This document shows positions 1 through 8,280 of a DNA stretch of 29,654 bases, piece after piece. Made by a program: the position numbers and the translations under genes. Within the stretch, counting starts at the first letter, position 1. Each line of letters starts with the position of its first letter. The notes under the pieces were generated by a model. It searched no databases and had not been told where the DNA came from. It saw nothing but the letters and a program-made list of their open reading frames with translations. This stretch comes from CAYRES01 sp964423425 (GTDB lineage: Bacteria; Actinomycetota; Thermoleophilia; RBG-16-64-13): NCBI GenBank assembly GCA_964423425.1, contig CAYRES010000020.1, forward strand, positions 1-29,654. Reading direction: 5' to 3'.

Positions 1-328
1 CGCAAGAAACCCGGTGGGAGTGCGGAAACGCGACGGGGGAGGGCGAAAACTTCGGCCTAGTGCGCCGGTATCGGGCAGTCTGGCGGCGTCCGGAGAACCC
101 TCTATCGGTGCGGGATTGAGTCAGGTCGACTGTCACGCAATCCGAGTTCTGCCCTCCTCTTGCTAACCAGTTGGTTTGCAGAAGGAGGGCAGTTGCGGAC
201 GGTTCTTGACAGTGCCTCTAGCGTCTCACTCGAAACAAGCACCATAGTGGCAGGGCAACGCGCACAAACGACAGGTCGAACCTCGGCTCACGCGATACAT
301 CAGGGTCGTTTGCGGAGTCTCTGTGTCG
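1..328. other. Non-coding flank downstream of hsdR
   Basis: No convincing coding frame is visible here; the short open frames lack a start context and resemble nothing I recognise. The main structure is the long stem-loop at 149-192, listed separately. No copy of the tRNA-Ser 3' end seen at 8237-8254 is present, so the far end of the presumed island is not in this stretch. Confidence 0.5.
149..192. repeat. Long imperfect inverted repeat (stem-loop)
   Basis: Perfect 10-bp arms CTGCCCTCCT and AGGAGGGCAG enclose further pairing (TTGC with GCAG, then AACC with GGTT around an AGTT loop). This gives about 18 base pairs with two mismatches. It lies about 140 nt beyond the hsdR stop. Neither side carries a T-tract, so it is not a classical intrinsic terminator. 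It could be a processing or termination structure or the end of a small mobile repeat. Confidence 0.6.
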
Positions 329-3300
329 CTACGCCGCCGCCCACTCCTCACTCAGCACCTCGGCCTGCTCCAGCACGGTAAGCGTCGCCTTCTCCTGCTT
401 ATCGGGTGGGTAGCCGTACTTGCGGAGGATACGCTTCACGATCACTCGCAAATGAGCCCGCACGTTCTCGCGAAGCGTCCAGTCGATAGTCACGTTCTTC
501 CGCACAGCCGCCACCAACTCGCGGGCAATCTCGCGCAGGGTCTCGTCCCCGAGTACTTTGACGGCGGAGTCGTTGGCCTCCAGGGCATCGTAGAAGGCGA
601 GCTCGTCGTCGGTGAGGCCGAGCGCCATGCCTCGCTCCTCCAGTTCGCGCAGATCCTTGGCCAGCTTGATGAGCTCCTCGATCACCTGAGCCGCCTCGAT
701 GGCCCGGTTCTGGTAGCGACGCAGAGTCCCCTCCAGCATCTCGGCGAAGGAGCGGGCCAGCACCACGTTCTTGCGCGACCTGGTCTTGATCTCCCCCTTG
801 AGCAGTTTTTGCAGCAATTCGACCGCCAGGTTGCGTTGGGGCATGCCCTTCACTTCGGCCAGGAATTCGTCTGAAAGTATGCTGATATCGGGCTTTTTGA
901 GACCGGCAGCGGCGAAGATGTCGACCACGTCGTCGGAGACCACCGCCCGGGAGACGATCTGGCGCACGGCCGCGTCGAGCTCCTCGTCGGTCTTTCGTTC
1001 CTGGGGGGCACGTTTCACCAGTTGGGCCCGCACGGCCTGGAAGAAGGCCACGTCGTCGCGGATGGCAAGGGCCTCCTTGTGGGGTACGGAGAGGGCAAAG
1101 ACCCGGGAGAGAGCGCCGATAGCCTCAAGGGCCCGGTCCTTACCGTCTCTCTGCGCCAGGATGTGTTCCTGGGCGTGGGGCAGCAGCGCAAGTTGCTCCT
1201 GTGCCGACCCGGCGGTCCAGGCCGACCAATCGAAGCCGAAGAAGAGACCCAGACATATCTCGTACTTCTCCCGCATGACGGCGACGGCCTGTTCCTGGTT
1301 AAGAGCGGCATCTCCTGTGCCCCCGCTCTCGGTGTAGGTGGCAAGGGCTTCTTTGAGCTCAGGGGCGAGTCCCAAGTAGTCCACCACCAAGCCGCCGGGC
1401 TTGTCTTTGAAGACCCGGTTCACCCGGGCGATGGCCTGCATGAGACCGTGGCCGCGCATGGGTTTGTCCACGTACATGGTGTGGAGGCTCGGAGCGTCAA
1501 AGCCCGTCAGCCACATGTCGCGTACGAGCACCATCTTGAAGGGGTCGGCCGGGTTGCGGAAGCGGGTGGCCAGATACTCACGCCGGGCCTTGCTGCGGGA
1601 GTGGGCTGCGTAGCGGGGACCCTCGGAGGCGCTTCCGGTCATGATGATTTTGAGCGCACCCTCTTCGTCCTCTTCATGCACCCACTCCGGCCGCAGTTTC
1701 GCGATCTCGTCGTGGAGCTCCAGGCAGATGCGCCTGCTCATGCACACCACCATGGCTTTGCCCTCCAGAGCCTCCAGCCGGCGTTCGAAGTGCTCCACTA
1801 TGTCCCGGGCAATGAGCTCCAGCCGGCGGGTGGTGCCCACCATGGCTTCAAGCTGGGCCCAGCGGGTCTTCAGCTTCTCCTTGCGCTCTGCCTCCTCCCC
1901 TTCGGTCACCTCTTCGAAGTCGGGGTCGATGTGGGGGCGTTCGGCCTCATCGAGGGCCAGGGCGGCCAGGCGGCTCTCGTAGTAGATGGGGACGGTGGCT
2001 TTGTCTTCGACGGCGCGCTGGATGTCGTACACACTGATGTAGTCGCCGAACACCGCCCGGGTGTTGGCGTCGCGGAGTTCGATGGGGGTACCGGTGAAGC
2101 CGACGAACGAGGCGTGCGGCAAAGCGTCGCGCATGTGGCGGGCGAAGCCGTCGATGAAGTCGTACTGGCTGCGGTGGGCCTCGTCGGCGATGACCACGAT
2201 GTTGGCGCGATCCGAAAGGGCGGGGTGGCGATCGCCCCGCTCCTCGGGAAAGAACTTATGGATGGTGGTGAAGATGACGCCGCCGGCTTCCACCGAGAGG
2301 AGATCGCGCAGGTGGGTGCGGCTCTCTGCCTGTACCGGGGGCTGGCGCAGGAGCTCACGGCAGCGGGAGAAGGTGCCAAACAGCTGATCGTCGAGGTCGT
2401 TTCGGTCGGTGAGTACCACCACGGTGGGGTTCTCCAGGGCCGGCTCGCGGATGATGCGCCCGGCATAGAAGGCCATGGTGAGGCTCTTGCTTGAGCCTTG
2501 GGTGTGCCAGACCACCCCCACTCGCCGGTCGCCGGGGGCACCGCCGGGGCGGCGATCCTCGACTGTTGCGCCGGGCGGGGCTTTCTCCTCTGCTCGTTGG
2601 AGGGCGGCGGCCCGGAGCGTTTCTTCCACCGCCACCTGCACGGCGTGGAACTGGTGATAGCCTGCCATCTTCTTGAGGGGGGTACCTCCCCCGTCGTCCT
2701 CAAAGACGATGAAGTCTCGTACCAGGGAGAGGAAGCGGCTGGGGGCCAGCAGTCCCTCAATCACCACCTGCAGCTCAGGCATGTGAGTGTCGCCCGAATC
2801 GTGCCCTCCGAGTGTCCGCCACGGCTTGAACCACTCCCGGCCGGCCGTGAGGGTCCCCACCCGGGCCTGAACGCCGTCTGAGACCACCAAGAGTTCGTTC
2901 GAGGAGAAGAGGGTGGGAATCTCGGCCTTGTAGGTTTGGAGCTGGTTGTGGGCTGTCCAGATGGTGGCGTTCTCGTCGGCGGCGTTCTTGAGTTCGATGA
3001 CGACCAAGGGCAGGCCGTTTACGAAGAGCACCACGTCGGGGCGGCGGGTGTGTTTGTTCTCGGCCACGGTGAACTGGTTGACGGCCAGGAAGTCGTTTGA
3101 CAGAGGGTGATCGAAGTCGATGACCTGGGCCTGGGAGCCGCGGATGGAGCCGTCCGGGGCTCGGTATTCCACCGTCACCCCGTCTGTGAGGAGACGATGG
3201 AGGTGGCGGTTACGGGCTACCAGGTCGGCCCCCTCGGGGCGGGTCAGCCGGCGAAACGCCTCTTCCCTCGCCTCGGTGGGGAGTTCGGGGTTCAGGCGAG

Positions 3301-3469
3301 CCAGGGCGTCGTGCAGGCGGCCTTCGAGGATGGTGTGGCTGTAGTCACCGCGCTCACCAAGAAGCGTCCCCGGGGCCATGTCTGCCCCGAGGCGGATGGA
3401 CCAGCCCACACCTTGAAGCCAGGCGAGGGCGACCTCTTCCACGAGAGACTCGGTGAAGGCTCCTGTCAT
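329..3469 (-). CDS. hsdR: Type I restriction enzyme, R subunit (HsdR)
   Basis: 1046-residue motor and nuclease subunit of a type I restriction complex, which translocates DNA with ATP and cleaves unmodified DNA. In order: an N-terminal PD-(D/E)xK nuclease (PD near residue 145, ELK at 159-161), a P-loop region near 328, a DEAH box at 429-432, an FTGTP helicase motif, and the usual helical C-terminal region. The ATG at 3469 is chosen because it overlaps the upstream stop as ATGA; the frame runs 32 codons further up but over the neighbour. The P-loop reads HTQGSSKSL where the family has GSGKS, so the Gly before the catalytic Lys is Ser (codon 2489-2491). Length is otherwise complete. With hsdM broken the enzyme probably cannot cut. 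Confidence 0.95.
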   Translation of the reverse strand: MTGAFTESLVEEVALAWLQGVGWSIRLGADMAPGTLLGERGDYSHTILEGRLHDALARLNPELPTEAREEAFRRLTRPEGADLVARNRHLHRLLTDGVTVEYRAPDGSIRGSQAQVIDFDHPLSNDFLAVNQFTVAENKHTRRPDVVLFVNGLPLVVIELKNAADENATIWTAHNQLQTYKAEIPTLFSSNELLVVSDGVQARVGTLTAGREWFKPWRTLGGHDSGDTHMPELQVVIEGLLAPSRFLSLVRDFIVFEDDGGGTPLKKMAGYHQFHAVQVAVEETLRAAALQRAEEKAPPGATVEDRRPGGAPGDRRVGVVWHTQGSSKSLTMAFYAGRIIREPALENPTVVVLTDRNDLDDQLFGTFSRCRELLRQPPVQAESRTHLRDLLSVEAGGVIFTTIHKFFPEERGDRHPALSDRANIVVIADEAHRSQYDFIDGFARHMRDALPHASFVGFTGTPIELRDANTRAVFGDYISVYDIQRAVEDKATVPIYYESRLAALALDEAERPHIDPDFEEVTEGEEAERKEKLKTRWAQLEAMVGTTRRLELIARDIVEHFERRLEALEGKAMVVCMSRRICLELHDEIAKLRPEWVHEEDEEGALKIIMTGSASEGPRYAAHSRSKARREYLATRFRNPADPFKMVLVRDMWLTGFDAPSLHTMYVDKPMRGHGLMQAIARVNRVFKDKPGGLVVDYLGLAPELKEALATYTESGGTGDAALNQEQAVAVMREKYEICLGLFFGFDWSAWTAGSAQEQLALLPHAQEHILAQRDGKDRALEAIGALSRVFALSVPHKEALAIRDDVAFFQAVRAQLVKRAPQERKTDEELDAAVRQIVSRAVVSDDVVDIFAAAGLKKPDISILSDEFLAEVKGMPQRNLAVELLQKLLKGEIKTRSRKNVVLARSFAEMLEGTLRRYQNRAIEAAQVIEELIKLAKDLRELEERGMALGLTDDELAFYDALEANDSAVKVLGDETLREIARELVAAVRKNVTIDWTLRENVRAHLRVIVKRILRKYGYPPDKQEKATLTVLEQAEVLSEEWAAA

Positions 3470-3939
3470 GTGGACTCCTCCATGGCTTCTCGCAACACCC
3501 GCACACGGCGCACGGCTGCCTGCAGTAGACCGTCTTCGAACTGCTGGGCGATGTAGCCTTCGCACCAGTACTCCCCGCGGGTGAGGATTACGAAGTACCT
3601 GCGAATCTGGTTGAGGGTGGCCATCCGCATGTCTTCCGGACTCGTCAGTATCCGCGGCGTGACTGGTTCCCCCTCTCCGCGCACCGGTGGGTCCTCGGGC
3701 AGAAGGGCATAGGGGTCGATGAAAGTGCTGCTGTCGCAGCAGAACTGGATGAACTCATGCACGATCGGATGGTAGTCGGGCCACCCCAGGACATGGACCA
3801 ACTTGCCGTCTTTCTCTATCGGGTCTGGATACACCCAGGTGGCAAGCTCGAATCCCGGAGCGAAGATGGGTCCCAGGAGTTCGAGCATCCGATCGATGTC
3901 CTGGGTGCTCCAGGTCTTGGTCGGGTGGTCAACGCTCAT
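3466..3939 (-). CDS. DUF6508-type protein in the restriction operon
   Basis: 157-residue soluble acidic protein with no signal peptide or membrane segment. The pattern of an N-terminal hydrophobic helix, a central YHPIVHEFIQ segment and a C-terminal region with ILTRGEYWCEG then FEDGLL matches what I know of DUF6508, a family of unknown function; this is from memory, not a search. Its start overlaps the hsdS stop and its stop overlaps the hsdR start, both as ATGA, so all three are probably translationally coupled. The tight coupling suggests a role with the restriction complex, for example as an accessory or anti-restriction factor, but nothing in the sequence proves it. Confidence 0.75.
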   Translation of the reverse strand: MSVDHPTKTWSTQDIDRMLELLGPIFAPGFELATWVYPDPIEKDGKLVHVLGWPDYHPIVHEFIQFCCDSSTFIDPYALLPEDPPVRGEGEPVTPRILTSPEDMRMATLNQIRRYFVILTRGEYWCEGYIAQQFEDGLLQAAVRRVRVLREAMEEST

Positions 3940-5303
3940 GCCGATGCCCCGACTACATGCTGTGCCGACTGTGGAGTTTCCTCGGGTACTGCTGACAGTA
4001 TGCGGTCGGGGTCAACGCGTAGCTCGCCGGAGATGAGTTTGGGAAGGAGGGTGTCGCGGAGGGTCGAGAGGGTACGGGACTCACGATGACATGCGAGACT
4101 CCGACACAGAAGTGGGGAGACCACGGCGTCGAATGCGGCAACGAGCGGCTCGGCAGGCAGGACCTGACCTAGCTGCATTATGGCGTCGACTTGAGCGCGT
4201 TGATGGCTCCCCGAAGTTCCTGTCACCAGAGCATTCATCTGAGACCTGAAGGGAGATGATCGCGACAAGCAGTAAGAGTATGAGCGGGGAAAGGGGTGCC
4301 GAGGATGTAGGACGAGGAACTCTGTCGAGCAAATCGCCCGATCTGTCGGTTCCACATCTGTCAGCCAAACGCGTTCGATCCTGGGGTTGAGCTTGGACAA
4401 CAGAATAGTTCCCGGCTGTACCTTAGACTTCAGGCTCTTGATATCCTGACCCAGGTCTGGCTTCGGCCACCTGCCCTCATCAAAAGCGGGGATGCTGAAG
4501 TGATGGAAGAGCATGTCTGGCGAAACCGCAGGGTCCTGTTGCTCCTTCACTTGCTCGACAACATCACGGAACGTGCCTGCATCCCACCCCTCCGGAATCT
4601 CCCCCAACTCCGAATCCACCAGCCGGTCGGGAAAGAGGTCGGCAATGTGCGTGGGCAGCCCGGTGTCCCGTCCTTCCATCTTGGCCCGCACCGGGTCGAA
4701 GTCCACGAACCATGACTTGAACAGCGCCCGGGCCATGGCCTCCAGCGTCTCGCTCAGGCGCCGGTTGAGCTCGATCTTGTCGTCCAGGGTACCGAGGATG
4801 TGAGCGATGGCGCGCTGCTCACCCAAGGGTGGCAGGGCCAATCTGATGGCCTTTAGCGAGCTGACAGGACGACTGATTGCGGGTACCCTTGTTTGTGAGG
4901 TGTTCATCAGAAGAGCATGCTGTCCGAGAGTTGACTTGAAGAAGTAGTAGACGTACATCGAATTCGCCTTCGCTGAATCGCATGCGAGCTTCATCTGACT
5001 CTGCGACACGACATACCTCTCGAAAGGCCCCTCAGGCACAATGCCCACCTGGCCAAGTGTTCCGCGATGCGTAAACACCAGGTCACCGGGAAAGGCGTTC
5101 GAATTCTTGAGTTCATCAGCTTTCCGTGGCTTCAGGAACACGAAGTCCCTAGCCCGAAAGCGCCCCGTGGTCAGGTTCGTTCCACGAATGACAGGCACGC
5201 CGTTGGCCACGAAATTCTCAGTCTTGATGTCAGAGCCAAAGGGACCCATTGCGATGTGGCTCGCAATGGTCTCGATCGTGACCTCCTGCCACTCACCCCC
5301 CAT
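3936..5303 (-). CDS. hsdS: Type I restriction enzyme, specificity subunit (HsdS)
   Basis: 455 residues, full length for HsdS, the DNA-recognition subunit that docks two HsdM and the HsdR subunits. Two target-recognition domains are visible. The first (about 1-165) contains MGPFGSDIKTENF and VIRGTNL, followed by the conserved helix PPLGEQRAIAHILGTLDDKI. The second begins at ELGEIPEGW (about 232) and is followed by a second helix ending LLPKLISGELRV. The ATG at 5303 has a GGAGG ribosome site about nine bases upstream, inside the preceding small ORF, which overlaps it by 11 nt. I see no internal lesion, so the specificity subunit outlasted the methylase. Confidence 0.93.
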   Translation of the reverse strand: MGGEWQEVTIETIASHIAMGPFGSDIKTENFVANGVPVIRGTNLTTGRFRARDFVFLKPRKADELKNSNAFPGDLVFTHRGTLGQVGIVPEGPFERYVVSQSQMKLACDSAKANSMYVYYFFKSTLGQHALLMNTSQTRVPAISRPVSSLKAIRLALPPLGEQRAIAHILGTLDDKIELNRRLSETLEAMARALFKSWFVDFDPVRAKMEGRDTGLPTHIADLFPDRLVDSELGEIPEGWDAGTFRDVVEQVKEQQDPAVSPDMLFHHFSIPAFDEGRWPKPDLGQDIKSLKSKVQPGTILLSKLNPRIERVWLTDVEPTDRAICSTEFLVLHPRHPFPRSYSYCLSRSSPFRSQMNALVTGTSGSHQRAQVDAIMQLGQVLPAEPLVAAFDAVVSPLLCRSLACHRESRTLSTLRDTLLPKLISGELRVDPDRILSAVPEETPQSAQHVVGASA

Positions 5304-5418
5304 GTTCCAATTCCTCCGGGCTCTTCATGATCGCTGCATCCAGCTTCGCCTGCCCGCCGGAGCCCCTGCGGAGGCTAGCTGCCTCATTCTGCTCTTGATA
5401 CGAGGCTCGGTTCCTCAT
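5293..5418 (-). CDS. 41-codon ORF resembling an HsdM C-terminal tail
   Basis: A short frame starts in the ATGA overlap with the fic stop and ends 11 nt inside hsdS. It codes for 41 residues, ending AKLDAAIMKSPEELEHGG. The C-terminus of the hsdM product is AKLDAAIAANLKELGYEL, giving about nine identities over 18 aligned positions. It is either a translation-coupling leader between fic and hsdS or a leftover of the original hsdM 3' end that once sat directly before hsdS. The frame and overlaps are read directly; the relationship to HsdM is inference from a short match. Confidence 0.45.
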   Translation of the reverse strand: MRNRASYQEQNEAASLRRGSGGQAKLDAAIMKSPEELEHGG

Positions 5419-6578
5419 ACCGGTTCGATTCCTTCGCCCAGAATCTTGAGGTAAGCCTCGTAGGCGAACACCCGGTCGCGTTTACGACCGGTGATTTCGC
5501 GCACAATTCCCGCCTGTTCCAAGCGTTCAATGGATTTCGCCGCTGCCGGGAAGGAGAGACCAGTTCGCCGGCAGACATCCTTGATCGTCGTCAGGGGCCG
5601 CTCACGCAGTACCTGGAATACCCGCAAGACGGTGGACGGGCTCCTCTGTGCGCGTTGGATAGCCTGCTCATCCTGCCGGAACAGTGCGAGAAGCCGCTTG
5701 GCGATCTCGACGGCGTTGTTGGCCGTGTACTCGACACCTTCTAGGAAGAAATCCAGCCAAGCTTCCCAGTCCCCGTTAATCCGCACCTCATCCAGCAGCC
5801 GGTAGTACTCAGCCCGGTGCTGTTTGAAGTACAGGCTTAGGTACAAGAGCGGCTGAGAAAGGACGCGGTCATGGTGCAGAACAAACGCGATCAGCAGACG
5901 TCCGATACGGCCGTTTCCGTCCAGAAAGGGATGGATGGTTTCGAACTGAACATGAGCAAGAGCAGCCTTTATCAGCACCGGGTACGGGTTGCTCTCTCCA
6001 TGCAAGAACCGCTCCAAGGCCGACATGCAGTCTCCCACATGCTGGGGCGGCGGCGGCACAAAGTGGGCGTTGCCTGGGCGGGTGCCCCCGACCCAGTTCT
6101 GAGAGCGGCGAAACTCGCCCGGTGTCTTCTCACTGCCCCTGCCACTCGCGAGCAAGACAGCATGCATCTCTCTAGTCAGGCGATTAGACAGTGGGAACCC
6201 TTCCCGTAAACGCTTCAAGCCGTGATTGAGTGCTGCCACATAGTTGGACACTTCCACTACATCATCCAAGGGAACGCCGGGAGCTTCTTCCAACTCAAAG
6301 AGCAGTAACTGATCCAGAGTCGACTGGGTTCCCTCGATTTGCGAGGAAAGCACCGCCTCGCGCCGCACGTACGCATATAGGAACAGGTCGGGCTGTGGTA
6401 GGAGCAGCATCACACTATCCAGCCGTCCAAGCGCGAGAGTGGCGCGCTCAAGAAGCCGCTGGCGTTGGGTACCAAACTCCAGGGGAGGTTCAGGCGGAAG
6501 TGCACGCGGGATGAAGGCCCGGATGGTCTCCTCGGCGATCGTGATGGTTTGGTAATCTCCGGTCGGGCCGCGTTTCAT
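5415..6578 (-). CDS. fic: Fic-family protein with winged-helix C-terminus
   Basis: 387 residues. Fic enzymes typically transfer AMP from ATP to a target hydroxyl. An N-terminal Fic_N region carries the inhibitory motif SSQIEG (78-83), fitting the (S/T)xxxE(G/N) pattern of self-inhibited class II proteins. The catalytic motif HPFLDGNGRIGR (216-227) is complete. The last 70 or so residues look like a winged-helix DNA-binding domain (TTIKDVCRRTGLSFPAAAKSIERL). Start at 6578 has a weak ribosome site (AGGCGG). It sits between hsdM and hsdS, a place where Fic genes are known in type I loci, and has its own promoter-like box with an inverted repeat just upstream. All motifs are intact, unlike hsdM. 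Confidence 0.92.
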   Translation of the reverse strand: MKRGPTGDYQTITIAEETIRAFIPRALPPEPPLEFGTQRQRLLERATLALGRLDSVMLLLPQPDLFLYAYVRREAVLSSQIEGTQSTLDQLLLFELEEAPGVPLDDVVEVSNYVAALNHGLKRLREGFPLSNRLTREMHAVLLASGRGSEKTPGEFRRSQNWVGGTRPGNAHFVPPPPQHVGDCMSALERFLHGESNPYPVLIKAALAHVQFETIHPFLDGNGRIGRLLIAFVLHHDRVLSQPLLYLSLYFKQHRAEYYRLLDEVRINGDWEAWLDFFLEGVEYTANNAVEIAKRLLALFRQDEQAIQRAQRSPSTVLRVFQVLRERPLTTIKDVCRRTGLSFPAAAKSIERLEQAGIVREITGRKRDRVFAYEAYLKILGEGIEPV

Positions 6579-6604
6579 GGGACCGCCTACTGTGTAGCAC
6601 TCGC

Positions 6605-6632
6605 TTAATAGTGCCTCGCGCTATTAACTCAA
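6605..6632 (-). promoter_or_regulatory. Candidate fic promoter with overlapping operator-like inverted repeat
   Basis: Read on the minus strand, TTGAGT (6627-6632) and TATTAA (6605-6610) are 16 nt apart, a reasonable sigma70-type -35/-10 pair, with the -10 about 26 nt before the fic start. The arms TTAATAG (6605-6611) and CTATTAA (6621-6627) form a perfect 7-bp inverted repeat covering the -10 and the edge of the -35. A third TTAATAG lies at 6646-6652. This AT-rich patch stands out in GC-rich surroundings. Self-regulation through the winged-helix end of Fic is a reasonable but untested idea. Confidence 0.5.
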
Positions 6633-6656
6633 TATGCCTCTGTGTTTAATAGTAGT

Positions 6657-7820
6657 CTAGCGCAATTCATACCCCAACTCCTTTAGGTTGGCAGCGATGG
6701 CAGCATCGAGCTTCGCGGCCTCAGCCTGCTGCTCTCGCAGTTGGGCCACCAGCCGCTTCATCTTCTCCTCGAAGGGTTCGCCATCGTCCCCCTGCGCCTC
6801 GGCGCCGACGTAGCGGCCTGGGGTGAGTACGTGCCCGTGCTTTCGCACCTCCTCAAGCGTCGCGCTCTTGCAGAAGCCGGCGACGTCCTCGTACTCTCCC
6901 GCGTCCGCCTCTCCCCGCCAGGCATGGTAGGTGCGGGCGATGCGCTCGATGTCCTCGTCGGTGAGCTCCCGGTGGGTGCGGTCCACCATGCGTCCAAGCT
7001 TGCGGGCATCGATGAAGAGGATCTCGCCCCGGCGGTCGCGGAAGGTGCCGTCCTGGCGGTCACGGGCCACAAACCACAAACAGGCCGGGATCTGCGTGGA
7101 GTAGAAAAGCTGCCCCGGGAGCGCCACCATGCAATCCACGAGATCGGCCTCGATCAGGTTCTTGCGGATCTCCCCCTCGCCCGACTGCTGCGAGGACATG
7201 GAGCCATTGGCGAGCACGAACCCCGCCACCCCAGAGGGAGCCAGATGGTAGACGATGTGCTGCACCCAGGCGAAGTTGGCGTTGCCCTTGGGAGGCGCCC
7301 CGTACTGCCAGCGTTTGTCCTCACGTAGGCGCTCGCCGCCCCAGTCGGAGACGTTAAAGGGAGGGTTGGCGAGGATGAAGTCGGCTTTCAGATCGGGGTG
7401 GCGGTCGGCATGGAAGGTGTCGCCGTGGGCGATCTGGCCGTCGATGCCGCGGATGGCCAGATTCATCTTGGCCAGGCGCCAGGTGGTGTAGTTGGACTCC
7501 TAGCCGTAGATGGAGATGTCGGTCTTTGGCCGGGCAGAAGCTGAGGTTGTGCTGCCGCCGTTGCCGTCCCCGCCGGCGTGGGCCCGGATGAACTCCACCG
7601 ACTGCACGAACATGCCGGAGGAGCCGCAGCAGGGATCATACACGCGGCCCCGGTAGGGTTCGAGCATCTGCCAGAGCTGGGTCTCATACCCCACCGTGGC
7701 CCCATTGTTCTTCTTTGCAGATGCCTGGGGCCGACCCTTCTTCTCTGCCCCTGAGCCCGGAGGGCGGCCCCGGCGCTTGGGCGCGGGTGGTTCGGAGGGG
7801 ATGAGCTCGTACTGGGCCAT
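6657..7820 (-). pseudogene. hsdM: Broken type I methyltransferase subunit (HsdM)
   Basis: The adenine methyltransferase subunit, which protects host DNA and is also needed for restriction. Start at 7820 has a good GGAGGAG site. The N-terminal tag ends KKNNGATVGYETQLWQM, typical of HsdM starts, but is joined directly to LEPYRGRVYDPCC, which normally lies roughly 140-150 residues later. Most of the helical N-terminal domain is therefore missing in frame (join near 7665). Motif I reads GSSGM instead of GSGGM. Then a TAG (7500-7502) replaces the Gln of the conserved ISIYGQES segment; the frame continues unchanged through ESNYTTWRLAKMNLAIRG, NPPF and a normal C-terminus. The two lesions make activity unlikely. 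An amber suppressor or a base-calling error could explain the stop but not the deletion. Confidence 0.9.
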
Positions 7821-7906
7821 GGACTCCTCCGCATGCCTCGATCAGACCTCGTTGTCATGGAAGTGCTCGCCCCATGCGCTCAGAGTCGAGCAAACCCAGC
7901 CGCTAG

Positions 7907-8136
7907 TCTACAACCTCAGCCCTCAGTAGTGAAATCGAGATGACCAGTGTGGAGAGGAGACCCTTGAAGGCCGTGAGTAGCGCTCCAAGGACGGTTGGGA
8001 GGGGTGCCCGCAGAGGGGACAGACACGGGTAGGACCATGGGCTGATGTGCGCGGCCACGGACGGTACCCTGTGGCGTCCCGACACCTTCACAAGCGCGTG
8101 GCGAAAGCTGGCTTCAGACAAGGCGGGGGTCGGCTG
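7907..8136 (+). pseudogene. Remnant of a tyrosine recombinase (phage/ICE integrase)
   Basis: One continuous frame, interrupted by TAG at 8030-8032, codes for DHGLMCAATDGTLWRPDTF and then TSAWRKLASDKAGV. This fits the segment of tyrosine integrases that precedes the HDLRHTHA box (typically HGLVF, PDG, WRPDTF, AWRRL, AGL). The following catalytic part is absent: the frame runs at 8136 into the tRNA-derived repeats. Upstream codons (EMTSVERRPLKAVSSAPRTV) vaguely resemble the PKTxxSxRTV stretch before it. Its place beside a tRNA 3' end supports the reading. The family match is from memory of the motif pattern. Confidence 0.5.
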
Positions 8137-8280
8137 GGGGATTCGCGCATCTTGCTCCGCACACTGCCGCCCGCGGACCCAGAATCCCCCCAGACCCTGC
8201 TGGGAGCCACTTCGTACTCGTCCGCGGAAAACCCTACGGAGAGGGGGGGATTCGCCGCATCTTGCTCCGCAAGCTGCCGT
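8136..8280. repeat. Direct repeat pair starting with the tRNA T-arm tail
   Basis: 8136-8170 and 8245-8280 share GGGGGATTCG, then GCATCTTGCTCCGC and CTGCCG, with a one-base indel and few mismatches. Both copies begin with the same bases as the complement of the tRNA-Ser T-arm at 8435-8444. Confidence 0.7.

Noticed and set aside
1022..2494. 490-codon open frame antisense to hsdR
   Set aside because: A GC-bias shadow of hsdR; no domain or start context. The same applies to the long frames at 13355-14608, 14676-15632, 18103-19887, 21357-23138 and 25884-27104, each opposite a clear gene.
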